A DNA stretch of 32,289 nucleotides from JANOBJ01 sp031411575 (GTDB lineage Bacteria > Pseudomonadota > Gammaproteobacteria > Burkholderiales > Burkholderiaceae_C): contig JANOBJ010000354.1 of assembly GCA_031411575.1 (NCBI GenBank), forward strand, positions 1 to 32,289, given 5' to 3'. The stretch's first letter is position 1, and each line of letters starts with the position of its first letter. A program made the position numbers and the translations under genes. The notes beneath the pieces were generated by a model. The model did not search any database. It saw nothing but the letters and a program-made list of their open reading frames with translations, and had not been told where the DNA came from. This document shows, one piece after another, positions 6,834 to 15,139 of the stretch.

Positions 6834-6853
6834 GTTTGTACGGGCGTACAAAC
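6834..6853. promoter_or_regulatory. 20-bp inverted repeat, operator-like
   Basis: Perfect 9-bp arms GTTTGTACG and CGTACAAAC are separated by GG. The site lies 83 bp upstream of the cyclase-family gene and 141 bp upstream of the divergent EF-hand gene, and no reading frame covers it. The size and symmetry fit a dimeric TetR- or MarR-type repressor site, but no such regulator gene is adjacent, so the binding protein is unknown. Confidence 0.65.
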
Positions 6854-6936
6854 AATTTGGACGCCCGTTCAATACCGGTCATGGGCATATGCCGGCCCGT
6901 CCGCCTGACCCCCATCTGCTTCAGAAAGAGAACCCC

Positions 6937-7743
6937 ATGCCCCGCCGATTCGTTGACCTGTCGATCTACCTGGAGAACGACGTGCTGAGCGACCCGCCCG
7001 CGTTCGCGCCCAAGATCCAGTACTTCACCCACGACAACACCTACGAGCAGATCGAGCCGTTCTTTCCCGGCCTGAAAAAGGAAGACCTGCCCGATGGCGA
7101 AGGCTGGGCGGTAGAGCTGGTGCAGCTGTCCACCCACAACGGCACCCATCTGGATGCGCCCTACCACTTTCACAGCACCATGGACAAGGCGCTGGGCGAG
7201 AAAAAGCCCGCCATCGCCATCCACGACGTGCCGCTGGAATGGTGCTTCCAGCCCGGCGTGAAGCTGGATTTTCGCAACAAGCCCGACGGCTACGTGGTGA
7301 CCGCCGCCGACGTCGAGGCTGAGCTGGCGCGCATCCAGCACACGCTCAAGCCGCTGGAGATCGTGATCGTCAACACGCGCGCGGGCTCGCGCTACGGCCA
7401 CAACGACTACGTGGCGGCCGGTGCCGGCATGGGCTACGAAGCCACCATGTACCTGCTGGAGCGCGGCATCCGGCTAACCGGCACCGACGCCTGGAGCTGG
7501 GACGCGCCCTTCGTGCATACCGCCAAGAAATACGGCGAAACCAAGGACGCCTCGCTCATCTGGGAAGGCCACAAGGCCGGCCGCGACATCGGCTATTGCC
7601 ACATCGAAAAACTGCACAACCTGGAGGTGCTGCCGCCCGACGGCTTTTTCATCAGCTGCTTTCCGCACAAGATCCGCGGCGCGTCTGCCGGCTGGACGCG
7701 GGCGGTCGCGATTTTTGATGACGCCCTCATGGCCTCCGTCTGA
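6937..7743 (+). CDS. cyclase family protein (PF04199-type metal-dependent hydrolase)
   Basis: This 268-residue protein has the family metal-binding signature STHNGTHLDAPYHF, the HxGTHxDxPxH-type motif of kynurenine formamidases and isatin hydrolases. A later conserved His/Asp-rich stretch is TGTDAWSWDAPF. Family enzymes hydrolyse amide or lactam bonds, or cyclise, using Mn or Zn. I chose the ATG at 6937, preceded by AGAAAGAGA; an earlier ATG at 6889 lacks a ribosome site and adds non-family sequence. Only 8 bp separate its stop from fumarylacetoacetase, so the two genes should be co-transcribed and may act on one pathway. An aromatic or N-heterocycle ring-cleavage route is plausible, but the substrate is not deducible. 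Confidence 0.85.
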   Translation: MPRRFVDLSIYLENDVLSDPPAFAPKIQYFTHDNTYEQIEPFFPGLKKEDLPDGEGWAVELVQLSTHNGTHLDAPYHFHSTMDKALGEKKPAIAIHDVPLEWCFQPGVKLDFRNKPDGYVVTAADVEAELARIQHTLKPLEIVIVNTRAGSRYGHNDYVAAGAGMGYEATMYLLERGIRLTGTDAWSWDAPFVHTAKKYGETKDASLIWEGHKAGRDIGYCHIEKLHNLEVLPPDGFFISCFPHKIRGASAGWTRAVAIFDDALMASV

Positions 7744-7751
7744 GGCTGACC

Positions 7752-9104
7752 ATGCAACTCAACCACACCCACGACCCGTCTGTTCGCAGCTGGCTGGCAT
7801 CGGCCAACGGCCACCCGGACTTCCCCCTGCAGAACCTGCCGTTTGCGGTGTTTCGCCGCGCCGGCAGCACCGAGCCCTGGCGCGGCGGCGTGGCCCTGGG
7901 AGACCAGGTGCTCGATCTCGAAGCGCTGCGCGTGCAAGGACTGCTGTCGGGCGATGCAGCAGCGGCGCTGGTGCTCGCCGCCCAGAGCACGCTCAACGCC
8001 TTCATGGCCCAGGGGCCGGCCGCGTGGCAGGCCTTGCGGCACGCGCTGTTTGCCTTGCTGCGCAGCGACGCCAGCGCCACCGTACAGGCGGCGGTGCAGC
8101 CGTGCTGGGTGCCCCAGGCCAACGTGGAATACGGCTTGCCCACCCGCATTGGCAATTACACCGATTTCTACACGTCCATCCACCACGCGCGCAACGTGGG
8201 CCGCATCGCGCGGCCGGACGATCCGCTTACACCCAACTTCCAGTGGATTCCGATTGCGTACCACGGCCGCGCGTCCAGCGTCGTGGTCAGCGGGACGCCT
8301 TTCCATCGCCCGATGGGGCAGTCCATGCCGCCGCCAGGCGCTGACATGTCTGCGTCTTCGGCTGGCGCGAAGGCGCCGGTGTACGGCCCCTGTGCGCGGC
8401 TCGATTACGAACTGGAACTCGGCGTCTTCATCGGCCCGGGCAACGCGCAGGGCACGACCATCCCGCTGGCGCGCGCCGACGACCACATCTTCGGCATCTG
8501 CCTGCTCAACGACTGGTCGGCGCGTGACATCCAGTTCTGGGAGATGGCGCCACTCGGGCCGTTTCTGGGCAAGAACTTCTGCACCAGCATCTCGCCGTGG
8601 ATCGTCACGAACGAAGCGCTGGCGCCGTTCCGCCTGCCCTTCACGCGGCCGGCCGACGAGCCCCAACCGCTGGCCTACCTCGATGCGCCGGGAGACCGCG
8701 CGCACGGTGTACTCGACATCGCGCTGGAAGTGCAGATCGAATCCGCGCAGCACCGCGCCCAGGGCGCACCGGGCTCGCGCGTGTCTGCCACCAGCTTCCG
8801 GCACCAGTACTGGACGGTGGCGCAAATGGTCACGCAGCACACCATGGGCGGCTGCAACCTGCAGCCCGGCGACCTGCTGGGCACCGGCACGATCTCGGGC
8901 CCCACGCCCAGCGAAGCCGGCGCGATCATCGAATTGACCAAGGGCGGCAAGGAACCCATCACGCTGGCGGGCGGCGAGCAGCGCGCCTTCCTGCACGATG
9001 GTGATACGGTCATCCTGCGCGGCTGGTGCGAAAAGGCGGGCGCCGCGCGCATCGGCTTTGGCGAATGCCGCGGTACGGTGTTGCCGGCCCTTAGCGCCGC
9101 CTGA
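7752..9104 (+). CDS. fahA: fumarylacetoacetase
   Basis: This 450-residue, full-length enzyme would hydrolyse fumarylacetoacetate to fumarate and acetoacetate, the last step of homogentisate degradation. It has the N-terminal SH3-like domain (PFAVFRR near 30) and the C-terminal FAH domain. All key residues of the well-studied mouse enzyme have counterparts. The metal ligands are Asp138 (in NYTDFYTSIHH), Glu220 and Glu222 (YELELG) and Asp254 (NDWSARDIQFWE). The catalytic His is His145, and Tyr140 is also kept. The motif GKNFCTSISPW confirms the true fumarylacetoacetase branch rather than a generic FAH-fold protein. No homogentisate dioxygenase gene lies in the window. One product, acetoacetate, is the substrate of the acetoacetyl-CoA synthetase about 1.6 kb away. 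Confidence 0.93.
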   Translation: MQLNHTHDPSVRSWLASANGHPDFPLQNLPFAVFRRAGSTEPWRGGVALGDQVLDLEALRVQGLLSGDAAAALVLAAQSTLNAFMAQGPAAWQALRHALFALLRSDASATVQAAVQPCWVPQANVEYGLPTRIGNYTDFYTSIHHARNVGRIARPDDPLTPNFQWIPIAYHGRASSVVVSGTPFHRPMGQSMPPPGADMSASSAGAKAPVYGPCARLDYELELGVFIGPGNAQGTTIPLARADDHIFGICLLNDWSARDIQFWEMAPLGPFLGKNFCTSISPWIVTNEALAPFRLPFTRPADEPQPLAYLDAPGDRAHGVLDIALEVQIESAQHRAQGAPGSRVSATSFRHQYWTVAQMVTQHTMGGCNLQPGDLLGTGTISGPTPSEAGAIIELTKGGKEPITLAGGEQRAFLHDGDTVILRGWCEKAGAARIGFGECRGTVLPALSAA

Positions 9105-9123
9105 ACGGTCAAGGACAGAAACC

Positions 9124-9597
9124 ATGACCCTGCCTGCCCCCGCGCTCGAACACGTCTGCGACCTCACGGTGTTCGTGGCCGCACCCCTTGAGGCCGGCCA
9201 GATCACCGGCCTGAACAGCCGCGGCCGCCGCCGCATCATTCCGATTACCGGCGGAAAAGTGACGGGTCGCATCAACGGAACCGTGCTGCCCGGTGGCGCG
9301 GATTTCCAGATCGTGGTCAGCGAAACCAGCGCCGACCTCGACGCGCGCTACCTGCTGGCGCTGGTCGACGGCAGCCATGTCTATGTGCAGAACCGGGCGC
9401 TGCGCCGCGGGAGCGCGGAGGACATCGCCCGGCTGGTGTGCGGCGAGCCGGTCGACCCGGCCGCGATTTACTTTCGCTGCGTGCCCACCTTCGAGGTGTC
9501 CACGCCCGCGCTGGCCTGGATGACCGAAAGTATTTTCGTGGGTACCGGCGCGCGCTTCCCGGACCGTGTGGAGATCAGCGTTTACCGCGTGGCGTGA
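9124..9597 (+). CDS. DUF3237 family protein
   Basis: This 157-residue protein begins 19 bp after fumarylacetoacetase, with AAGGACAG just upstream of the ATG. It shows the DUF3237 pattern: GRRRIIPITGGKVTGRINGTVLPGGADFQIV, then DLDARYLLALVDGSHVYVQNRALR, and PTFEVSTPALAWMTESIFVGTGAR near the C-terminus. I see no signal peptide. The family forms a small beta-barrel of unknown function and often sits beside aromatic-degradation enzymes. Co-transcription with the cyclase and fumarylacetoacetase genes suggests a role in the same pathway. Confidence 0.85.
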   Translation: MTLPAPALEHVCDLTVFVAAPLEAGQITGLNSRGRRRIIPITGGKVTGRINGTVLPGGADFQIVVSETSADLDARYLLALVDGSHVYVQNRALRRGSAEDIARLVCGEPVDPAAIYFRCVPTFEVSTPALAWMTESIFVGTGARFPDRVEISVYRVA

Positions 9598-9629
9598 CGC
9601 GCGCACGGGTATTTTCGGGGCACACAGAT

Positions 9630-9686
9630 GCTATTAACTAAATAGCATACTATGACCGTCCGACAAGGACAACGGGCCGATTTGGC
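9630..9686 (-). repeat. 57-bp dispersed repeat, copy C (intergenic)
   Basis: Minus orientation: GCCAAA from 9686, GGTCA from 9657, GCTAT-N7-ATAGC at 9646-9630. The inverted repeat extends by two bases on each side (ATGCTAT/ATAGCAT). It fills the gap between the DUF3237 and thioesterase genes and may carry or separate their transcripts. Confidence 0.88.
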
Positions 9687-9721
9687 TTATATTTGGGGTG
9701 TTTGACCACCTGGGGGCCTGC

Positions 9722-10147
9722 ATGCGTATCTGGAAGAAATCCATCTCGGTTGAAGAGCTCGCCGCGATCCACGTCAACACCGCACCGGCCCACCTGGGCA
9801 TGGAGTTTCTGGAAGTGGGCGACGATTTCATACGCGCCCGCGTGCCGGTGGACGTGCGCACCCGGCAGCCCTACGGCCTGCTGCACGGTGGCGTGAGTGT
9901 GGTGCTGGCCGAAACACTTGGCTCGTGCGGCGCCGCCTACGCCAGCCCCGAAGGCTACCGCGCGGTCGGCCTGGACATCAACGCCAACCACCTGAAAGGC
10001 GCCACCAGCGGCTGGGTCACCGGCATCACGCGGCCGGTGCACATCGGCCGCACCACGCAGGTCTGGCACATCGACCTGACCAACGACGCCGGTGAACTGA
10101 CCTGCGTCTCGCGCATCACGATGGCGGTGTTGGCGCCGCGCGACTAG
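9722..10147 (+). CDS. hotdog-fold thioesterase (PaaI/YdiI-like)
   Basis: This 141-residue single-domain hotdog protein has the active-site block TRQPYGLLHGGVSVVLAETLGS, with His-Gly-Gly and the downstream Glu expected of YdiI/MenI-type acyl-CoA thioesterases, and the strand GYRAVGLDINANHLKG. It should hydrolyse an aromatic or short acyl-CoA; the substrate is uncertain. I chose the ATG at 9722, giving MRIWKKSISVEEL, which matches relatives. A GTG at 9698 would add eight residues and lies against the 57-bp repeat. It may be expressed with the genes upstream, but the repeat in between argues for some separation. Confidence 0.88.
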   Translation: MRIWKKSISVEELAAIHVNTAPAHLGMEFLEVGDDFIRARVPVDVRTRQPYGLLHGGVSVVLAETLGSCGAAYASPEGYRAVGLDINANHLKGATSGWVTGITRPVHIGRTTQVWHIDLTNDAGELTCVSRITMAVLAPRD

Positions 10148-10155
10148 CGGGCGAC

Positions 10156-10173
10156 CGTCGGCACCCGCCGACG
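10156..10173. other. short GC hairpin after the thioesterase gene
   Basis: CGTCGGC and GCCGACG form a 7-bp stem with the loop ACCC, 9 bp after the thioesterase stop. No T-run follows, so it is at best a weak or Rho-assisted transcript end. Confidence 0.4.
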
Positions 10174-10220
10174 CCTCAAGAGCGCGGAACTCTGGCACCC
10201 CACGGCGTGTCTCAACGCCC

Positions 10221-10841
10221 ATGACCAAGATTCAATCGCTGCTGCTCGCCGCCCTGCTCGCAGCCGGGCCGGCATTCGCGCAGACCGATCCCGTCGCCTC
10301 CACCGAGTCATCGGCCCCCGACCCGGCGCAAGCCATTGCCCCCAAGGATCTGCCAGCAGCGCTGCGCAAGGGCGGCTACGTGCTGTACTTTCGGCATACC
10401 GCCACCGATTTCTCGAAGAATGACGCGGCCATGACCAATTACACCGATTGCGCCAACCAGCGGTTGCTGTCGCCCGAGGGGCGTCGCAGTGCGCAGGACA
10501 TTGGCCGCCGCATCCGCGCGCTCAAGCTGCCGGTCGGCGAGGTGTTTGCCAGCCCCTATTGCCGCACCATGGACACGGCCAAGCTCATGCTCACGCGTGC
10601 GACGCCGAAGAACGAGATCCGCGAGGGCGCCGCGGGCGACTACCCGGGCCTGAAGGCGCTGCTGGTCACGCCGGTGGCCGCCGGCACCAACCGGTGGCTG
10701 GTGGGCCACGGCATCCCGTTTCGCGCGGTGGCCGGAGCGCCGCACCTGGCCGAGGGCGAAGCCGCCGTCATCAAGCCAGAAGGCACGCGCTGGACGGTGG
10801 TGGCGCGGGTGCTGCCGGGGGATTGGGTGGCGCTGCGCTGA
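10221..10841 (+). CDS. exported histidine phosphatase family protein
   Basis: This 206-residue protein has a signal peptide (MTKIQSLLLAALLAAGPAFA, cleaved before Q21), so it should act in the periplasm. The phosphoglycerate-mutase-like fold is shown by the first catalytic block YVLYFRHTATDF (Arg58, His59 as the phospho-accepting His), Arg115 in SPYCRTMDTAK, and the second catalytic His163 in LVGHGIPF. The family hydrolyses phosphate esters, and this exported branch has no firm substrate. No good ribosome site precedes the ATG. The gene converges on the PduO-type gene, and the 85 bp between the stops hold tandem repeats. Confidence 0.87.
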   Translation: MTKIQSLLLAALLAAGPAFAQTDPVASTESSAPDPAQAIAPKDLPAALRKGGYVLYFRHTATDFSKNDAAMTNYTDCANQRLLSPEGRRSAQDIGRRIRALKLPVGEVFASPYCRTMDTAKLMLTRATPKNEIREGAAGDYPGLKALLVTPVAAGTNRWLVGHGIPFRAVAGAPHLAEGEAAVIKPEGTRWTVVARVLPGDWVALR

Positions 10842-10869
10842 CGGCTCGCGCCGGTCGCGCGACATTTCC

Positions 10870-10965
10870 GACTTCGCTCGCGCAAGCCGCTCATCTATTC
10901 GGAGTCCGCTCGCGCAAGCCGCTCGTCTACTCTGACGCCGCTCGCGCAAGCCGCTCGCTCTTCCA
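10870..10965. repeat. three tandem 32-bp repeats at the 3' end of the PduO-type gene
   Basis: Units at 10870-10901, 10902-10933 and 10934-10965 share the core CGCTCGCGCAAGCCGCTC exactly and vary at their edges. The unit at 10934-10965 encodes the last residues (KSERLARAA) of the adenosyltransferase on the minus strand, and the other two follow its stop region. The simplest reading is repeated duplication of the gene's terminal 32 bp. Confidence 0.85.
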
Positions 10966-11505
10966 GTACACATCGTCGCCCGCCGAGCCATCGGTGCGAT
11001 GGCGGTTGAGCACGCGGGCCAGCACAAACATCAGATCACTCAGCCGGTTCAGGTACTGGCGCGGCGTGTCTTTCAGCGCTTCTTCATTGCCCAGTGCCAC
11101 CACCGCGCGCTCGGCGCGACGCGCCACCGTGCGGCACACATGCGCCAGGCTCGCCGCGCGCGAGCCGGCCGGCAGGATGAATTCCTGCAGCTTGGGCAGC
11201 GCTTCGTTGTGCTGCGCCAGCGCTTCATCGAGCGCGATCACGGCCTCGGGCTTGAGCAGCTCAAAGCCGGGGATCGACAGCTCGCCACCGAGGTTGAACA
11301 ACTGGTGCTGGATCTCGACCAGCAGCTCGCGCACGCCTTGCGGCATGTCTTCGCACAGCAGCACGCCGATATTCGAGTTGAGTTCATCCACATCGCCCAT
11401 GGCGTGCACGCGCAGGCTGTTTTTGGAGACGCGCGTGTTGTCACCCAAACCGGTGGTGCCGTTATCGCCCGTGCGCGTGGCGATCTGTGTCAGTCGATTA
11501 CCCAT
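10927..11505 (-). CDS. PduO-type cob(I)alamin adenosyltransferase
   Basis: This 192-residue protein transfers the adenosyl group of ATP to cob(I)alamin, making coenzyme B12 for mutases or scavenging cobinamides. The ATP-binding N-terminus TRTGDNGTTGLGDNTRVSK is the PduO/MmaB hallmark. The helical core has VDELNSNIG, FNLGGELS and the C-terminal signature RTVARRAERAV followed by YLNRLSDLMFVLAR. AGGAG lies nine bases before the ATG at 11505; a TTG two codons upstream is less well placed. The C-terminus (KSERLARAASE) is encoded by one unit of a 32-bp tandem repeat. No B12-dependent enzyme is adjacent. Confidence 0.92.
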   Translation of the reverse strand: MGNRLTQIATRTGDNGTTGLGDNTRVSKNSLRVHAMGDVDELNSNIGVLLCEDMPQGVRELLVEIQHQLFNLGGELSIPGFELLKPEAVIALDEALAQHNEALPKLQEFILPAGSRAASLAHVCRTVARRAERAVVALGNEEALKDTPRQYLNRLSDLMFVLARVLNRHRTDGSAGDDVYWKSERLARAASE

Positions 11506-11686
11506 GGCCAATGGCTCCTATTAGTGTCGGGATGGATTGTGCGCCGATTGCCCCAGCGTTACGCGGCACAAGGAAATGTGTCTGAGGCAAGCTGAATGTA
11601 GTGGAGGAAACATCAAGCAAGAATGCTGGCCTTCAACGCGATGCCGCGGTGCAATGAAGGCCTCAACCACTTCACGGAGCATTCCT

Positions 11687-12070
11687 ATGAAAGCCAAGCG
11701 CCGATATCTGAGCAACTTCGAGACCCGCAGTGTGATGCTGATGGCCGCCTGTGCCTTCGGGGCAACAGGCGCGGCGTATGCCCAGACGCCAGACGCCAAC
11801 GCACACCGTGCGCCCACGCAAGTCATTGCCCAGTCAACGGCACCAGCAGCCCCGGCTGCACCCGCCGCCGCCACACCTGCGCCCAAGGCGGCCATGGCGG
11901 ACAAGGACATTGCGGCTGCCTTTGTGAAGGCCGACAAGAACAAGGATGGCAAGCTGAGCCGCGAGGAGTGCGACGCACTGCCCGCCGTGGCCCAGCGCTT
12001 CGAGCAGATCGACGCGGACGGCGACAAGGCCATTTCGCGCGACGAGTTCGACAAGGCCATGAAGATGTAG
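11687..12070 (+). CDS. secreted two-EF-hand protein
   Basis: This 127-residue protein has a long signal peptide with a basic start (MKAKRRYLSNF) and a hydrophobic core, cleaved about residue 32 (AAYA before Q33). An Ala/Pro-rich linker follows (about 42-70), then two EF-hand loops. Loop 1 is DKNKDGKLSREE (83-94). Loop 2 is DADGDKAISRDE (109-120), where the usual Gly at position six is Lys. The pair should fold as one calcium-binding module in the periplasm. I chose the ATG at 11687, preceded by ACGGAG; upstream frame sequence looks non-coding. It is related in architecture to the EF-hand protein at 6201-6692. A terminator follows at 12143. Confidence 0.87.
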   Translation: MKAKRRYLSNFETRSVMLMAACAFGATGAAYAQTPDANAHRAPTQVIAQSTAPAAPAAPAAATPAPKAAMADKDIAAAFVKADKNKDGKLSREECDALPAVAQRFEQIDADGDKAISRDEFDKAMKM

Positions 12071-12142
12071 CGCGTCTGCGCAGCCTCTCAGCCAGAACGG
12101 TATTCCCCCTCCCCGCCGGGCATTCAACCCCCCTCCCTCAAC

Positions 12143-12166
12143 CCCGCCTGCCCGGCGGGTTTTTTT
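12143..12166 (+). terminator. Rho-independent terminator
   Basis: The stem CCCGCC/GGCGGG with loop TGCCC is followed directly by seven T residues, 73 bp after the stop of the EF-hand gene. This is the clearest intrinsic terminator in the window, and it isolates that gene from the deacylase downstream. Confidence 0.88.
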
Positions 12167-12244
12167 CGTGGGCACACGCTTGCTCACAGACGGTTCGGCG
12201 CGCCCGGTTTGGTGCTATTGTTTCCGCTTCAAGGAGACACCGGC

Positions 12245-13978
12245 ATGCTGGACACCGTGATACGTGGCGCGACCATCGTGGATGGCAGCGGCCGCGCGCC
12301 GTTTGCCGGCGACGTGGGCATTGCGCACGGCAAGATCGCCGCGGTCGGCGGCAAACTGGGCGCGGCGCGGCGCGAGATTGACGCGCACGGCGCGCTTGTG
12401 ACGCCAGGCTGGGTGGACGTGCACACCCACTACGACGGCCAGGCCACCTGGGACCCGTACCTTTCGCCTTCCTCGCACCATGGCGTCACCACGGCCGTGA
12501 TGGGCAATTGCGGCGTGGGCTTTGCGCCCGTCAAACCCGACCGGCGTGAATGGCTGATCAGCGTGATGGAAGGCGTGGAGGACATCCCCGGTACCGTGCT
12601 GAGCGAGGGCATCCAGTGGCAGTGGGAAACCTTTCCGCAGTACCTCGATGCATTGGCGGCCAAGCCCCGCGCGCTGGACATCGGCGCGCAGGTGCCGCAC
12701 AGCGCGGTGCGCACCTACGTGATGGGCGAGCGCGGCGTCACGCACGACGAGGCCACGGCCGACGACATCCGTGCCATGACGCAGATCGTGGGCGAAGGCT
12801 TGCTGGCCGGCGCACTGGGCTTTTCGACCAGCCGCACGCTGATCCACAAGTACCAACAGCACAAGTACCCGCCGGGCACCTTCGCCTCGCCCGAAGAAAT
12901 ACTGGGCATCGCCCGGGCCATGAAGGCGGCGGGCCACGGCGTGTTCCAGATGACGGCCAACCACGTAGGCATGGAAGGCGAGCTGTGGTGGCTGACACAG
13001 ATCGCGCAGGACAACAACCTGCCGGTGGCGTTTGCGCTGGTGCAGACCGACCAGACGCCCGACACCTGGAAGCGGCTGCTGGCGCACCTGGACGCCACCC
13101 ACGCGCAGGGTGTGCCGCTGTACGGCAGCATCAGCGGTCGCGCCACCAGCATGGTGATGGGCTTTGAGGGCTCGCTGCACCCGTTCATCCTGAACCCGCT
13201 GTGGCAACAGCTCGCGCCGTTGCCCTGGGAGGCCCGGCTCGCCAAACTGCGCGAGCCCACCGTGCGCGCCACCTTGACCAACCTGAAAGTGGTGGAGGTG
13301 GCGGCGCAGGTCAATCAGGAAGCCGCGTTTTTCCTGCGCGGGATGGGGCGCCTGTTCGTGCTCAAAGGCGACGTGAGCTGCGAGCCCCTGCTGTCCGACA
13401 GCGTGGTCGCCATCGCGAAACTGACCGGTGCCAACCCGCTGGAGATTGCCTACGACGCCATGCTGTCCAACGATGGGCGCCACGATGGCAAGGGGCTGCT
13501 GTACTTCCCCGTTTTCAACTACTCATACGGCGACCTGTCGCCGCTGCACACGCAGCTGCAGCACCCGCGCACGCTGATGAGCCTGGCCGATGGCGGCGCG
13601 CACGTGGGCTACATCTGTGATGTGTCGATGCCCACCTTCATGCTCACGCACTGGGCGCGCGACCGCTCGCGCGGCCCCACGCTGCCACTGGAGATGGTGG
13701 TGAAAAAGCAGACGCACGACACCGCCACGGTGTACGGCCTGCACGACCGCGGGCTGCTGCAGCCCGGCTACAAGGCCGATGTGAACATCATTGACTTCGA
13801 CCACCTGCAGCTCGACATGCCGCACTTTGTGTACGACCTGCCGGCGGGCGGCCGGCGCCTGACGCAGGCCGCCAGGGGCTACATCGCGACGCTGGTCAGC
13901 GGCGAGGCGATCATGGACAACGGGGAGCCGACGGGCGCGATGCCGGGCCGTCTGGTGCGCGGGCCGCAGGCGGCCTGA
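12245..13978 (+). CDS. N-acyl-D-amino-acid deacylase family amidohydrolase
   Basis: This 577-residue protein belongs to the amidohydrolase superfamily, D-aminoacylase branch, which removes acyl groups from N-acyl-D-amino acids using one or two Zn ions. It has the N-terminal beta-sandwich (TVIRGATIVDGSGRAPF), the metal motif GWVDVHTHYDGQATWDP (His60, His62), the family block VMGNCGVGFAPV, the late DGGAHVGYICD segment, and the C-terminal beta-sandwich return GYKADVNIIDFDHLQ. AAGGAG lies nine bases before the ATG at 12245. The length is somewhat above the classical enzymes of about 480-500 residues, which is usual for this subfamily. The exact substrate is uncertain. Confidence 0.87.
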   Translation: MLDTVIRGATIVDGSGRAPFAGDVGIAHGKIAAVGGKLGAARREIDAHGALVTPGWVDVHTHYDGQATWDPYLSPSSHHGVTTAVMGNCGVGFAPVKPDRREWLISVMEGVEDIPGTVLSEGIQWQWETFPQYLDALAAKPRALDIGAQVPHSAVRTYVMGERGVTHDEATADDIRAMTQIVGEGLLAGALGFSTSRTLIHKYQQHKYPPGTFASPEEILGIARAMKAAGHGVFQMTANHVGMEGELWWLTQIAQDNNLPVAFALVQTDQTPDTWKRLLAHLDATHAQGVPLYGSISGRATSMVMGFEGSLHPFILNPLWQQLAPLPWEARLAKLREPTVRATLTNLKVVEVAAQVNQEAAFFLRGMGRLFVLKGDVSCEPLLSDSVVAIAKLTGANPLEIAYDAMLSNDGRHDGKGLLYFPVFNYSYGDLSPLHTQLQHPRTLMSLADGGAHVGYICDVSMPTFMLTHWARDRSRGPTLPLEMVVKKQTHDTATVYGLHDRGLLQPGYKADVNIIDFDHLQLDMPHFVYDLPAGGRRLTQAARGYIATLVSGEAIMDNGEPTGAMPGRLVRGPQAA

Positions 13979-14003
13979 CGGTTGCAACGCCGCCGACCGG
14001 TGC

Positions 14004-14864
14004 TCAGACCAGCGGCGTGTTGGCCCGGATGGAGGACATGAAGCGCGTGGCCACCTCTTCGCCGCGCAGGCTGCGCAGGAACACCTGGGTGCGCTTGATC
14101 GCGTAGCGCATCTCTTCCTCGGTGCGGGCGGTGGCAATCGGCTCGGCCAGCAGATCGGCGTCGTCACCCAGGATGCGGACCAGCTCGCGCAGCGCGAAGC
14201 GGCGGGCCTGGTCCAGCGCCACCGGGGTCAGCGCCTTCTCGGGCGCCGTTTCCAGCGGCACCGGGGCCGAGACCGGCGCCGACATGGCCGCCAGCACGGC
14301 GGCGCGCGTGATGGGTGCGCCCTCTCGCGCCCATGCCACCGGAGCGGGCGCGGGAGCAGCGGGAGCCGGAGAGGGCGGCACCGCAACGGGTTCGGGTCGG
14401 GCGGCGCGCGCCACGGCGACCGGAGCAGCGACCGGAGCAGGAGCGGGTGCCACCACCGGGGCCGGCTCGGGCGCTTCGTCGGGCTCGTCCAGCATCTGCA
14501 CGGGCAAGTCGCCCAGCTCGGCGGGCATCGTGGCGTCTGCCTCGGCCTGCGTGTCCATCGGGACTTCGATCGCGGTGTCGGGTGGCTCAAACACCGATTC
14601 GGCGGGCAGGGCGTCGGCCGGGGCGGGCGGCGGTGGCTCAGCCACGAGTGGCAGCACGAGCTCCACCAACCCGGCGTCCAGCAACTGGGCCAGCAGGTTT
14701 TCCGGGTCGCCCAGCGCGGCCGACAGCCGGGCCAGTTCGCCAAAGGGGCGCTTGCCATCCACCAGGATCAGGCATGCACGCAACCGTTGCGGGAGACTTC
14801 GCTCCCGCAACGCAATCGCCTCAGCCCCCTTGTCGGTCTTGCGGTAAATCGCTTCGCTGTCCAT
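14004..14864 (-). CDS. hypothetical protein, Ala/Pro-rich centre with conserved ends
   Basis: I do not recognise a named family for this 286-residue protein. The N-terminal 70 residues (MDSEAIYRKTDKGAEAIALR onward, including LILVDGKRPFGELARL) look like a small winged-helix-like module that recurs in Burkholderiales hypotheticals. The centre (about 70-210) is Ala/Pro/Glu-rich with PAPAP-type stretches and is probably disordered. The last 70 residues form two or three amphipathic helices (RRFALRELVRILGDDADLL, EEEMRYAIKRTQVFLRSL). No signal peptide or membrane helix is seen. I chose the ATG at 14864, because the sixteen codons before it look non-native. It converges on the deacylase gene and diverges from the flavoprotein gene. 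Confidence 0.72.
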   Translation of the reverse strand: MDSEAIYRKTDKGAEAIALRERSLPQRLRACLILVDGKRPFGELARLSAALGDPENLLAQLLDAGLVELVLPLVAEPPPPAPADALPAESVFEPPDTAIEVPMDTQAEADATMPAELGDLPVQMLDEPDEAPEPAPVVAPAPAPVAAPVAVARAARPEPVAVPPSPAPAAPAPAPVAWAREGAPITRAAVLAAMSAPVSAPVPLETAPEKALTPVALDQARRFALRELVRILGDDADLLAEPIATARTEEEMRYAIKRTQVFLRSLRGEEVATRFMSSIRANTPLV

Positions 14865-15139
14865 GCCTTGGTTCTCAACAGCCCCAACGGTGATAGTGGT
14901 TGGCGCGAACAATCCAGTTTAGGGCTGCACCTTGGCGGTGCGCGCCGGGGGGTGCCTTTCATTTGCTGCAAAACGTTACGCCGGGCGCAAAATCGCACGT
15001 CCGCGTTGCCGCCGCGCATCAAGGCCGACGCGGGCCGGCGCCCTCGCCCAAATCCGGGCGCGGGATTAAACTGTCTGACCGCTTGATGACCCCCTGACGA
15101 CAAGCCACCCGACACGCCGCCCCCGGCTGGAGACCCGCC

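Noticed and set aside
7593..9275. Long open frame antisense to fumarylacetoacetase and the cyclase gene
   Set aside because: Arg/Gly/Ala-rich translation without domains; it mirrors strong genes with catalytic motifs on the other strand and is a product of high GC.
10870..10965. CRISPR array
   Set aside because: The units are directly contiguous with no unique spacers, and one is part of a conserved gene's end.
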